Assembly (NCBI GenBank): GCA_937925455.1
Contig: CALEWF010000216.1
Span: 1-7,813 of the forward strand
Direction: 5' to 3'
Length of the DNA stretch: 7,813 nucleotides
DNA from: an uncultured Flavobacteriales bacterium
GTDB taxonomy: Bacteria > Bacteroidota > Bacteroidia > CAIKAF01
Shown here: piece after piece, positions 1 through 6,452 of the stretch
Numbering within the stretch: the first letter of the stretch is position 1
How the letters are laid out: each line of letters opens with the position of its first letter
Program-made: the position numbers and the translations under genes
Notes under the pieces: model-generated
What the model was told of the DNA's origin: nothing
The model's database searches: none
The model's input: only the letters and a program-made list of their open reading frames with translations

Positions 1-340
1 TTTGCAAGCAGTAGTTGCCGCTGTCCCATTTTTCATGGTCAAACTTGCCATGAGGTAAATTCTCCCCCTCTCGAGAGGGGTTAGGGGTGTGTTCTTCCCC
101 TCTTAGAGAGGGGTTAGGGGTGTGTTCAACCTTGTAAAAAGTATAGTTTACACCATACTTGGTAATCCATGCGTCTAATCCGCCCATACGGCACAAATAC
201 AGCACATCCGGGTGCCATTGTCCTTTGTTTTCAATGAAAAACTTGCGGTCAGCATTGTTTAACAATGCATTGGGGTCTTGATTTGCATTAGCCTGAAAAA
301 ACAATGCAAGCGTTAGTATAGAGGTAAATAATTTTTTCAT
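1..340 (-). CDS. Secreted DUF7948-type protein, N-terminal part (runs off left edge)
   Basis: An open frame of 113 codons starts at ATG 338-340 and continues past the left edge without a stop. Residues 1-19 form a signal peptide: MKK, a hydrophobic core (LFTSILTLALFF), then an ANA cleavage site before N20. Residues 35-70 carry FIENKGQW, then a GGLDAWITKYGVNYTFY-type stretch. This is the hallmark I know from the N-terminal DUF7948 domain of large Bacteroidota surface proteins, which often continue into SBBP or PKD repeats and a T9SS tail. Residues 73-94 are two copies of an HTPNPS..GE peptide encoded by a tandem palindromic repeat, absent from the family pattern I remember and probably an insertion. 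A TAnnTTTG-like box lies 25 bases upstream of the start. The gene is transcribed away from ddl. That its missing C-terminus carries a sorting domain is inference only. Family assignment is from memory of the motif and fairly secure; function is unknown. Confidence 0.85.
   Translation of the reverse strand, partial: MKKLFTSILTLALFFQANANQDPNALLNNADRKFFIENKGQWHPDVLYLCRMGGLDAWITKYGVNYTFYKVEHTPNPSLRGEEHTPNPSREGENLPHGKFDHEKWDSGNYCLQ
59..124 (-). repeat. Two tandem 33-base palindromic repeat units inside a coding sequence
   Basis: Positions 59-91 and 92-124 are two adjacent 33-base units that share an identical 19-base segment, GAGAGGGGTTAGGGGTGTG (plus strand). Each has a hairpin core: CCCCTCTCGAGAGGGG at 65-80 is a perfect 16-base palindrome, and CCCCTCT-TAG-AGAGGGG at 97-113 is a 7-bp stem with a 3-base loop. 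The unit length is a multiple of three, so the frame stays open and each unit adds 11 residues (HTPNPSLRGEE and HTPNPSREGEN) at protein positions 73-94. The G/C-rich make-up stands out against the AT-rich surroundings. I recall closely similar CCCCTAACCCCTCT...GAGGGG segments scattered in other Bacteroidota genomes, so this is probably a dispersed repeat family. That link is memory, not a search. Confidence 0.85.
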
Positions 341-364
341 AAACTGTATTTTTAAAAGTAATTT

Positions 365-372
365 CAAATCTA
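365..372 (-). promoter_or_regulatory. Candidate -7 promoter box for the leftward gene
   Basis: The minus strand reads TAGATTTG, matching the Bacteroidota primary sigma factor -7 consensus TAnnTTTG. It ends 24 bases before the ATG of the DUF7948-type gene, a normal distance. The expected TTTG-like -33 box about 20 bases further upstream is not clear, so the assignment is moderate. Confidence 0.45.
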
Positions 373-430
373 AATAAAATATCACATATTAAAGTATGTA
401 GTGTGTGTAAAATTTCCTTTGCGGATTTAA

Positions 431-520
431 GTATCAAGTGTATCAAAACGCGAAAAAGATGTTTTTGATTTGGTTTACTTTCTTTGTGTTTCTCTGTGTT
501 ATACGTGGTTATAATTTTTT
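431..520. repeat. Possible dispersed-repeat debris
   Basis: GTATCAA occurs twice nine bases apart (431-437 and 440-446), followed by a segment reading CTTTGTGTTTCTCTGTG at 482-498 and TACGTGGTTATAATTTTTTG after it. I remember CTTTGTG/TCTCTGTG phrases and GTATCAAGTATCAA phrases as common non-coding repeats scattered in Bacteroidota and other genomes. Nothing in the window itself repeats the 480-520 segment, so calling it a repeat rests on memory and needs a genome-wide count. Confidence 0.3.
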
Positions 521-635
521 GTGTAACAAAGGCTACAATGGTGCTTCGTCTTTCTGAAAACCTACGGAAAATTTCTAATGCATAATTGGGGATTAAAATT
601 TGTAAATACTGCATTTCCTGCAAAAAAAGTGAAGT

Positions 636-652
636 ACATGTTATTAACATGT
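636..652. promoter_or_regulatory. Perfect 17-base palindrome upstream of ddl (candidate operator)
   Basis: ACATGTTA-T-TAACATGT is an uninterrupted 8-bp inverted repeat around a single central base. It lies about 53 bases upstream of the candidate ddl -7 box and 72 bases before the ddl start. Its symmetry and size fit the binding site of a dimeric regulator, and its position would suit an activator or an upstream operator. No regulator gene is in the window and no second copy was seen here. With an 8-bp stem and a 1-base centre, it is unlikely to act as an RNA hairpin terminator. Confidence 0.4.
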
Positions 653-704
653 CTCTGCGGAATATTCTGTTTTATGTAAATCATTTTAAACACTACTATC
701 TCTT

Positions 705-712
705 TATCTTTG
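705..712 (+). promoter_or_regulatory. Candidate -7 promoter box for ddl-cysQ
   Basis: TATCTTTG matches the Bacteroidota -7 consensus TAnnTTTG exactly. It ends 12 bases before the ddl ATG, implying a very short 5' leader. About 20 bases upstream there is only a T-run (TTTT at 684-687) as a poor -33 element. No Shine-Dalgarno sequence lies between box and start (the spacer is A-rich), which is normal for this phylum. Confidence 0.5.
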
Positions 713-724
713 AAAAAATAACCC

Positions 725-1708
725 ATGAAAAAAATTGCCGTCATAGGAGGTGGAGATTCCGGTGAATATGAAGTTTCGCTGAAAAGTGCCGAAATGGTGA
801 TGCAAACCATTGACCGGGAAAAATATAAACCCTATAAAATCATCATCCGTGGAAAAGAGTGGCACGTATGGGAGGGAACCAAAAAATATCCGATTGATAA
901 AAATGATTTTTCGTTTACAAAAGGGAAAAAGAAAATTACCTTTGATGTAGCCTACATCATAGTGCATGGTACACCGGGAGAAGATGGTAAGCTGCAAGGT
1001 TATTTAGATTTAATTGGCATTCCTTACACATCACCCGATGTACTGGTGAGTGCCCTTACCATGAATAAATACTTAACAAAAAAAATTTGCAAGGCTGCAA
1101 ATATTCCGGTGGCAAAATCTGTATTACTCAAAGCACATGAACCAATTATTGACGTTGATAAAATCAGTGAAAAACTTAAACTCCCCTGTTTTGTAAAACC
1201 TAACAATGGCGGAAGCAGTGTAGCTACCACTAAAGCATACACCAAACAGGAAATGGCAGACGGGATTGAAGCCGCCTTTGAACACGACCATGAGGTAATT
1301 GTAGAGCAATACATCAAAGGACGCGAAGTAACCTGTGGGGTTTATTTTGATGGCAATAGCATTCAAACGCTACCGGTAACTGAAATTATACCGCACAACG
1401 ATTTTTTTGATTACGAAGCTAAATATCAAGGAAAATCAGATGAAATAACACCGGCAAAGTTGGATAAAAAACTCTACAAAAAAGTACAGGATAGAACTGC
1501 GGAGATATATGAATTGTTAAATATAAACGGACTGGTTCGAATTGATTTTATTATTAAAAATGATACGCCGTATTTTATGGAAGTGAATACGGTACCCGGT
1601 TTTTCAAAGGCCAGTATAGTACCGCAGCAAATTCGTGCTGCCGGATTGAAAGAAAAAGATATACTATCTTTACTAATAGAATTAGCAATTCAACGAAAAA
1701 AGGCTTGA
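725..1708 (+). CDS. ddl: D-alanine--D-alanine ligase
   Basis: This cytoplasmic ATP-grasp enzyme joins two D-alanines using ATP, supplying the dipeptide for the peptidoglycan precursor. The 327-residue length is normal. Visible signatures, in order: the N-terminal GG.S.E.EVSL loop (residues 8-19, the region that binds the first D-Ala); HGTPGEDGKLQGYL then GIPYTSP (81-104); MNK (113-115) where the family usually has MDK; VKPNNGGSS (157-165), the ATP-grasp lysine and flexible serine loop; VEQYIKGREVT (193-203); FFDYEAKY (227-234), whose tyrosine fits D-Ala rather than D-lactate as second substrate; LVRIDF (270-275); and the metal-binding E286, N288 with PGF (291-293). GSSVATTK has alanine where a glycine is usual after GSSx. 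The ATG at 725 gives the expected MKKIAVIGGG start. The gene overlaps cysQ by four bases, so the two are probably co-transcribed. Function is secure, and every core motif is present. Confidence 0.96.
   Translation: MKKIAVIGGGDSGEYEVSLKSAEMVMQTIDREKYKPYKIIIRGKEWHVWEGTKKYPIDKNDFSFTKGKKKITFDVAYIIVHGTPGEDGKLQGYLDLIGIPYTSPDVLVSALTMNKYLTKKICKAANIPVAKSVLLKAHEPIIDVDKISEKLKLPCFVKPNNGGSSVATTKAYTKQEMADGIEAAFEHDHEVIVEQYIKGREVTCGVYFDGNSIQTLPVTEIIPHNDFFDYEAKYQGKSDEITPAKLDKKLYKKVQDRTAEIYELLNINGLVRIDFIIKNDTPYFMEVNTVPGFSKASIVPQQIRAAGLKEKDILSLLIELAIQRKKA
1705..1708 (+). other. TTGA stop/start overlap of ddl and cysQ
   Basis: The ddl stop TGA (1706-1708) shares bases with a TTG start at 1705. This is the only plausible start that keeps the family's N-terminal helix (LL..AWNAAVEAAKAIMQVY); the first in-frame ATG, at codon 24, would remove most of it. 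The arrangement points to translational coupling, in which ribosomes finishing ddl restart on cysQ. Confidence 0.75.
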
Positions 1709-2544
1709 TACATCATACCAACAAACTTCTGATTACCGCTTGGAATGCCGCAGTTGAAGCAGCCAAAGCCATCATGCAAGTGTATAAAGGAAATTATCAA
1801 ATAGATTATAAAAATGACCATTCGCCTGTAACCGTGGCCGACAAACTATCCGATGAAATTATTCAACATCATTTACGTTCTACCGAAATTCCGGTTATAT
1901 CCGAAGAATCAGCCATGCTTCCCTACGAGCAGCGAAAAGAAAAAAATGAATTGTGGATTGTGGACCCGCTGGATGGTACTAAAGAATTTATCCGCCACTC
2001 TACTGATTTTACTGTAAATATCGGACTGATTATTAACAATACACCAATTCTTGGCGTAATCATAGCACCGGCTTTAAATATTGGCTATTGGGGTGGAGTA
2101 AAAAATAGCGCATATAAAACTTCGGTGATTGAAAAGGTTTGTAATTTTGATGAACTTATTCAATCAGGTTCATCAATACAATGTTCTAAATTTAATGAAA
2201 ACAAATTACGTATTACCGGCACTAAATCTCATTTAAATAAAGCCACAGAAGATTTTTATAAAAAAATCAACGAGCTTTATCCTTTCGTAGAAATTGTTTC
2301 GGTGGGATCGTCACTAAAATTCTGCATGGTAGCAGAGGGGCAAGCCGATTTATACGTTCGTTTTTCGTCCATTTATGAATGGGATACCGCAGCCGGTGAT
2401 GCCATTGTAAGAGCAGCCGGTGGTAATACTCTAAGCATGCATGAAAAAAAATCTTTAACATATAACAAACCTAATTTATTAAACCCTTATTTTATATCTT
2501 ATTCCTTACATGTTCAAAACATTCTGAATGAGATGATGATTTAA
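1705..2544 (+). CDS. cysQ: 3'(2'),5'-bisphosphate nucleotidase CysQ
   Basis: A metal-dependent phosphatase of the inositol-monophosphatase superfamily. It hydrolyses 3'-phosphoadenosine 5'-phosphate (PAP) to AMP and phosphate, clearing a by-product of sulfate assimilation and sulfotransfer. The 279 residues are close to family length. Key motifs: SPVTVAD (40-46); the metal-ligand SEES (66-69); WIVDPLDGTKEF (84-95), containing D87, D90 and T92 of the Li-sensitive phosphatase signature; VGSSLKFC (200-207); and YEWDTAAGDAIVRAAGG (224-240) with the third aspartate, D227. The DGTKEF variant is typical of CysQ rather than of inositol monophosphatase (usually DGT.NF). No signal peptide is visible, so it is cytoplasmic. 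Translation is best begun at the TTG overlapping the ddl stop. No sulfate-assimilation genes are visible nearby, so the pairing with ddl looks like operon convenience rather than a pathway. The stop codon overlaps that of the convergent gene. Substrate preference within the family is inferred. Confidence 0.93.
   Translation: MIHHTNKLLITAWNAAVEAAKAIMQVYKGNYQIDYKNDHSPVTVADKLSDEIIQHHLRSTEIPVISEESAMLPYEQRKEKNELWIVDPLDGTKEFIRHSTDFTVNIGLIINNTPILGVIIAPALNIGYWGGVKNSAYKTSVIEKVCNFDELIQSGSSIQCSKFNENKLRITGTKSHLNKATEDFYKKINELYPFVEIVSVGSSLKFCMVAEGQADLYVRFSSIYEWDTAAGDAIVRAAGGNTLSMHEKKSLTYNKPNLLNPYFISYSLHVQNILNEMMI
2541..2544. other. Tail-to-tail overlap of convergent genes at TTAA
   Basis: The palindrome TTAA supplies both stop codons: TAA of cysQ at 2542-2544 on the plus strand, and TAA of the large surface-protein gene at 2541-2543 on the minus strand. 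There is no intergenic space, so any terminator for either transcript must lie inside the other gene. I saw no GC-rich hairpin with a T-run near the junction. Confidence 0.9.
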
Positions 2545-5500
2545 CGAAACAAATGAATACTACCATTATGAATGTGTTTTGTACCATTAAAATCGTCGTA
2601 TTCTAATACATAAAAATATACCCCGGGCACTGCTTCATTAGAAGAATTAGTAGTGCCATTCCATTGAACGATATTACCTGCAGTAGTGAATATTTCAAAC
2701 CCCCAACGATTGTAAATAACTAACTTACCATTTTGTATGCAATTATTTTGCACTTCAAATAAATCGTTTATGCCATCCGCATTGGGTGAAAATGTATTTG
2801 GAAACTGAGTATTAGTAGCAATACAAGAATCTACTGTAATCTGAAAATAAGCCGTATCCGTACATCCGTAGGTATCTGTACCAATCAACATGATGGTATA
2901 AACGCCAGGAGATGTGTATGTATGAGTTGGCTCATTGGATTGATAGGAATTTCCATCACCCATATCCCATTGATATGTTAAAGCATTGTTAGAAGTATTA
3001 CTTGTAGCAACTTCTAATGGTGAAGGACCATTAGGTGGAGAGGCGGTAAAACTTACCTGTGGTTGTGATGTTTGAACTACAATGAAAACCGTATCGGTTC
3101 CGCAAGCATTAGAAGCCACAGCATAATAAGTTCCAGGAATTGATACTACAATATTATTAGAAGCGGTTCCATCGTTCCATGCAATATTATCGTTACTACT
3201 TACCTGCAAAGTGGTTGATTGCCCTGGGCAAATAAAAACGGTATCCAATCCGGAATACGTTACCTGTGGGTCTGGGACTTGTTGTACTATGACCTGAGCA
3301 GAACTACTACCACAATTATTAGTACCTACAACAGTATATGTTCCTCCGGAGCTTACTGTGATAGAATTTGTTGTTTCATTAGTATTCCAATTATAATTAT
3401 TAGCTCCGCTAGCAGTTAATTGTATAGTTTGACCGGGGCAAAGTATTAAATTAGTATTAGGACTAATGCTTACGGTTGGTGCAGTGCCTGAAATATTTAC
3501 AGTAACACTTGCCGTACTAGAACCACATTGATTAGAAACCGTTACTGTATAGTTTCCAGCGTTATTAACCGTTATGCTGGTACTGGTGCTATTATCACTC
3601 CATTGATAATTATCTCCACCGGAAGCTGTTAATGTAACACTTTGTCCACTACAAATATCTATGGACCCGGTAGGAGATATACTCGCCGTAGGGGTTGATA
3701 AATAATTTATTACAACATCATCACTGGAAGTGCTGCAACCGTTGGATACAGTTACCGTGTAGGTCCCCGCAGAATTTACAGTTATGGTTTGATTAGTTGA
3801 ACCATCACTCCATGCGTAAGTAGCACCCGGATTTCCAGCATCTAATGTGATGGTTTGCGAATTACAAAGTGTTTGATCGTTGCCTAAATTTACAGTTACT
3901 GCTGGATTAACAACTACCGTTACACTGGAACTACCGGTACAGCCCTGAGCATTTGTAACCGTAACGGTGTAAGTACCTGCATGAGCCGTGGTTACATTAT
4001 TGATACTTGGATTTTCAACATTATCAGTAAATGATGATGGACCTACCCATTGATATGAAGCCCCGGGTGTAGAATACAAATTCAATGTGCCACCCACACA
4101 TACCGGCGAATTATACGATGCAGTAAACGATAAATTATTGTTAATTACTACATCAGTGGTTGTAGTAGTAGAACAACTATTCGCATCAGTTACTGTTACT
4201 GTATATGTTCCGGCATTGACTAATGTTACGTTAGAAATAGACGGATTTTGAATATTATCAGTAAAACCATTCGGTCCAGTCCATTGATATGAATTACCAC
4301 CAGTGGCATTTAAGCTTAGTGTATTTCCTACACAAATCGGGCTATTATTTGTGGATGTAGCATTGGGCAATGAATTAACTACTATATTTACACTCGCTGC
4401 ATTTGTACAGTTATTAGCATCTGTAACAGTAACTGTATAAGTTCCCGCATGGGCTGTATTAACATTAGAAATAGATGGGTTATTTGTATTATCACCAAAC
4501 GAGTTAGGACCTGTCCAACTATAAGAAACACCACCAGTTGCATTTAAATTTAATGTTTGACCTACACAAACCGGTGAGTTTGATGTAGCACTGGCGTTTG
4601 GAAGTGAATTTACATTTAAGGTATATGAAGCAGTTGCAGTACACCCTAACCCGTCGGTTATAGTTACTGTATAAACATAACTACCAGCAGAGTTAGGGCT
4701 TACTACCGTACTCTGGTTATTATCTAAGTTACTCCAAGCATAGCCCCCCACTCCACTCTGAGGATTAACCGCATTTGCGGTAAGTGTACTTGATTGATTT
4801 AAACATATAGGACTAGTTCCAGAAATTGTTGCAGCAACGGGGTCTATATCTACAATTATTGTATCAATATCAAAATCGGAACAATTCCCAAACACAGCCT
4901 GAGCTATTATTTGAGCTTGAGAAGTACCAAAATTTGCCGTAACTGACGTAGCGTTTAATGGAGCATTTAACGTGGCTGATGTAGCTGCCCAGTTGTATGC
5001 AGGCACTCCTGTAATAGATGTAAAAGAATAATTTACACCACTTTGATTTGCACAAACCATGGCAGGACCGTTAATATTTATATTGGCACTAAGATTTTGT
5101 TTAGTACATAAACAGTTGAATGGAAACGCTGGCGTATTAGGCGTAAATGATTGATTAAATGTACTGTGCCCAGTTGTTACAACGTTTAATCCACTGGTTG
5201 CAACATTGGGTGTTACTGTTACATTGGTGGGAGACCAATCTTGTTGATTACATTCTGTGTGTCCATTTACATCTGTTACAACCAAATACACATCACGTCC
5301 ACCTGATGTAAACGATTCAGAATAACCAACCGCTGCATAACCAAAGCTGGAAGGCCTTATTGCCATAGCATTAAAACGATCGTTAGAAGCTCCACCATAA
5401 ACCTTTGCCCATTCAGTAGAACCATCAGAAGCTAATTTGATTAAAAATCCATCATCACCACCAAAACCAAATGAATTGGTATATCCTGCAAGTATAAAGC

Positions 5501-6452
5501 CACCATCTGATGTAGGCCATACTCCTCTTGCACGTTCATTCCCAAAGCCTCCAATTCTTCGGGCCCAGGTAACACTTCCGCTAGCATCAATCCTACATAC
5601 AAAGATATCTTCACCAGAAGCACTAAATCCTGTGGTATATCCTGCTACTATTATTCCTCCGGAAGCCACTTCTTTTACTGCATAAAATTCTTCATCTCCA
5701 GTACTACCAATGGTACGTTGCCAGGCTACAGTATAAGCAGGTCCTATGGCACTTGTTTTGAAAATCATACCATCTAACCCACCGGCACCATTTGAATTGG
5801 TACTTCCCACGATATGAATACCGGCTGAGATACTTAAAAATCCATCATAAGCCGCATCAGTACCACCCCCTCCAAAATATCTAGAAGCGTTATTTGCTCC
5901 GGCAGAGGTTATTATCTTAAAAAATGCATCTTGTCCTCCATTGCCATATTGGGTAGTAAAACCAAACATAATATAGTAATTAAAAAAAGGTACTTCCTGT
6001 ATTGCGTATGATTGCTCGTCATACGTAGCAGCATTATCTCCATACCAATAGAGTTGTGTTTGTGCCAAAGAATTATTTAATCGCTGTGCGAAATAATCAT
6101 CGCTGGTACCTGTATGCTGGCGATCACCGGTTACTAAATAATCTCCACTACTGTGTTTGAATATTCCACGAGCAACATCTCGTTGATTGGTAGCACCATA
6201 TACACTGGTTGATAAAACATTTCCGGCTGCATCAACTCTATAAACTAACGCATCTTCACTTCCCACCCCATACGAAGCTGTATAACCAGCAATGGTAAAT
6301 GTATGATTGGTTTCTGCTATTATTGCGTTCCCTTCTTCATTCCCTAATGCACCATAGTTTTTTTGAAAGGCTATCTGAGAATATACACTATTAAATTGTT
6401 GCAATCCCAATAAAATAATTAACGTAGATAAAATTTTTAGATTCTTTTTCAT
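2541..6452 (-). CDS. T9SS type B secreted multidomain protein: propeller, nine Ig-like repeats, PKD, CHU_C tail
   Basis: A 1303-residue exported protein, complete in the window. Residues 1-25 are a Sec signal peptide (MKKN, a hydrophobic core, then VYS before Q26). Residues 28-397 hold seven repeats of about 52 residues with a DGGFI.AGYTNSFG..GDD.FLIK pattern, resembling SBBP-type beta-propeller blades. A Cys-containing linker (398-452) follows. Residues 453-1128 hold nine Ig-like domains, each with a C.GQ..L.A motif, a Y.W core, G.YTVTV and usually two cysteines. Residues 1130-1207 are a PKD domain (WDMGDG, THTYTSPGVYTI). Residues 1209-1303 are the gliding-motility-associated C-terminal domain (NTFSPNADGINDLFEV, YNRWGFEIF, W.G, GVYFYVLEY, ending LFR), the signal for T9SS type B export and surface attachment. 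The ATG at 6450-6452 gives a proper signal peptide. Its upstream neighbour is a paralogue 80 bases away. An adhesin or surface-binding role is inference; no catalytic domain is visible. Confidence 0.93.
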   Translation of the reverse strand: MKKNLKILSTLIILLGLQQFNSVYSQIAFQKNYGALGNEEGNAIIAETNHTFTIAGYTASYGVGSEDALVYRVDAAGNVLSTSVYGATNQRDVARGIFKHSSGDYLVTGDRQHTGTSDDYFAQRLNNSLAQTQLYWYGDNAATYDEQSYAIQEVPFFNYYIMFGFTTQYGNGGQDAFFKIITSAGANNASRYFGGGGTDAAYDGFLSISAGIHIVGSTNSNGAGGLDGMIFKTSAIGPAYTVAWQRTIGSTGDEEFYAVKEVASGGIIVAGYTTGFSASGEDIFVCRIDASGSVTWARRIGGFGNERARGVWPTSDGGFILAGYTNSFGFGGDDGFLIKLASDGSTEWAKVYGGASNDRFNAMAIRPSSFGYAAVGYSESFTSGGRDVYLVVTDVNGHTECNQQDWSPTNVTVTPNVATSGLNVVTTGHSTFNQSFTPNTPAFPFNCLCTKQNLSANININGPAMVCANQSGVNYSFTSITGVPAYNWAATSATLNAPLNATSVTANFGTSQAQIIAQAVFGNCSDFDIDTIIVDIDPVAATISGTSPICLNQSSTLTANAVNPQSGVGGYAWSNLDNNQSTVVSPNSAGSYVYTVTITDGLGCTATASYTLNVNSLPNASATSNSPVCVGQTLNLNATGGVSYSWTGPNSFGDNTNNPSISNVNTAHAGTYTVTVTDANNCTNAASVNIVVNSLPNATSTNNSPICVGNTLSLNATGGNSYQWTGPNGFTDNIQNPSISNVTLVNAGTYTVTVTDANSCSTTTTTDVVINNNLSFTASYNSPVCVGGTLNLYSTPGASYQWVGPSSFTDNVENPSINNVTTAHAGTYTVTVTNAQGCTGSSSVTVVVNPAVTVNLGNDQTLCNSQTITLDAGNPGATYAWSDGSTNQTITVNSAGTYTVTVSNGCSTSSDDVVINYLSTPTASISPTGSIDICSGQSVTLTASGGDNYQWSDNSTSTSITVNNAGNYTVTVSNQCGSSTASVTVNISGTAPTVSISPNTNLILCPGQTIQLTASGANNYNWNTNETTNSITVSSGGTYTVVGTNNCGSSSAQVIVQQVPDPQVTYSGLDTVFICPGQSTTLQVSSNDNIAWNDGTASNNIVVSIPGTYYAVASNACGTDTVFIVVQTSQPQVSFTASPPNGPSPLEVATSNTSNNALTYQWDMGDGNSYQSNEPTHTYTSPGVYTIMLIGTDTYGCTDTAYFQITVDSCIATNTQFPNTFSPNADGINDLFEVQNNCIQNGKLVIYNRWGFEIFTTAGNIVQWNGTTNSSNEAVPGVYFYVLEYDDFNGTKHIHNGSIHLFR
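2544..2828 (-). other. CHU_C / T9SS type B sorting domain of the 1303-residue protein
   Basis: Residues 1209-1303 match the gliding-motility-associated C-terminal domain by NTFSPNADGINDLF, a YNRWG..IF strand, a W.G turn and GVYFYVL. Type B tails are recognised by the T9SS and, in studied cases such as SprB, need a PorP/SprF-like partner for export. No such partner is encoded in this window. Confidence 0.92.
3069..3902 (-). repeat. Four shorter Ig-like repeat units (residues 851-1128)
   Basis: These units of about 69 residues run LC.SQ/GQ..L, then Y.W, a short S.G/N.T turn, I.V...GTYTV.VSN.CG. They form a second subfamily that lacks the WTGP..F.DN..NPSISNV insertion of the units encoded at 3906-4607. 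The same subfamily makes up all the visible Ig part of the neighbouring paralogue. Confidence 0.8.
3906..4607 (-). repeat. Three tandem 78-residue Ig-like repeat units (residues 616-849)
   Basis: Three consecutive, exactly 234-base units at 4374-4607, 4140-4373 and 3906-4139. Each reads NSPVCVG.TLNL.ATGG.SY.W.GP..F.DN..NPSI.NV..A.AGTYTVTVT.A..C. The protein copies are highly alike and the DNA copies diverged but clearly related, so they come from duplication inside the gene. Identical length makes slippage or recombination to add or lose a unit possible without a frameshift. Confidence 0.85.
5262..6371 (-). repeat. Seven beta-propeller-like repeats (residues 28-397)
   Basis: Seven units of 50-55 residues begin at about residues 28, 80, 131, 186, 238, 293 and 345. 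The best preserved (293-344) reads W.RRIGGFGNERARG, SDGGFILAGYTNSFG, GDDGFLIKL, DG. The others keep the YGG/IGS...D...A, AGYT/VGST and D.F.K elements. Seven blades is a common closed propeller number, so the block probably folds as one globular N-terminal head. Which Pfam model fits best (SBBP or another propeller family) cannot be settled by eye. Confidence 0.75.

Larger units (their letters stand above)
341..724. other. Divergent intergenic region
   Basis: This 384-base, AT-rich stretch separates the minus-strand DUF7948-type gene from ddl and must hold the promoters of both. It contains a TAnnTTTG-type box for each direction (365-372 and 705-712), a perfect 17-base palindrome at 636-652, and a repeat-like zone at about 431-520. 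A 7-bp inverted repeat (ATCAAAA at 442-448, TTTTGAT at 463-469) could form a weak hairpin with a 14-base loop. No open frame here looks like a gene. The longest, on the minus strand across 288-650, has low-complexity composition, no recognisable motif, and overlaps the real signal-peptide gene. Confidence 0.7.

Noticed and set aside
442..469. Hairpin ATCAAAA...TTTTGAT as a riboswitch or small RNA
   Set aside because: It is a single A/T-rich 7-bp stem with a 14-base loop, far from either gene start and with no conserved aptamer pattern.
459..557. A 32-residue plus-strand open frame with a hydrophobic start (MFLIWFTFFVF)
   Set aside because: It is translated from the CTTTGTGTTTCTCTGTG repeat-like stretch. 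The hydrophobic look follows from T-rich DNA, and there is no supporting start context.
288..650. A 120-residue minus-strand open frame across the divergent intergenic region
   Set aside because: It overlaps the signal-peptide end of the DUF7948-type gene, shows no domain or signal, has low-complexity composition, and covers repeat-like DNA and the candidate promoter of the real gene.
1024..1366. Minus-strand open frames opposite ddl
   Set aside because: ddl carries every catalytic motif of its family in its own frame; the opposite frames have no recognisable features and are shadows.
3906..4607. Regular repeats considered as a CRISPR-like or satellite array
   Set aside because: The 234-base period is in frame, codes for Ig-like domains with conserved Cys, Trp and Gly positions, and has no short identical repeat with unique spacers.
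5437..5685. Proline-rich plus-strand open frame opposite the propeller repeats
   Set aside because: Its proline-rich composition is the complement of Gly-rich repeat codons in the real gene, and it has no independent signal.
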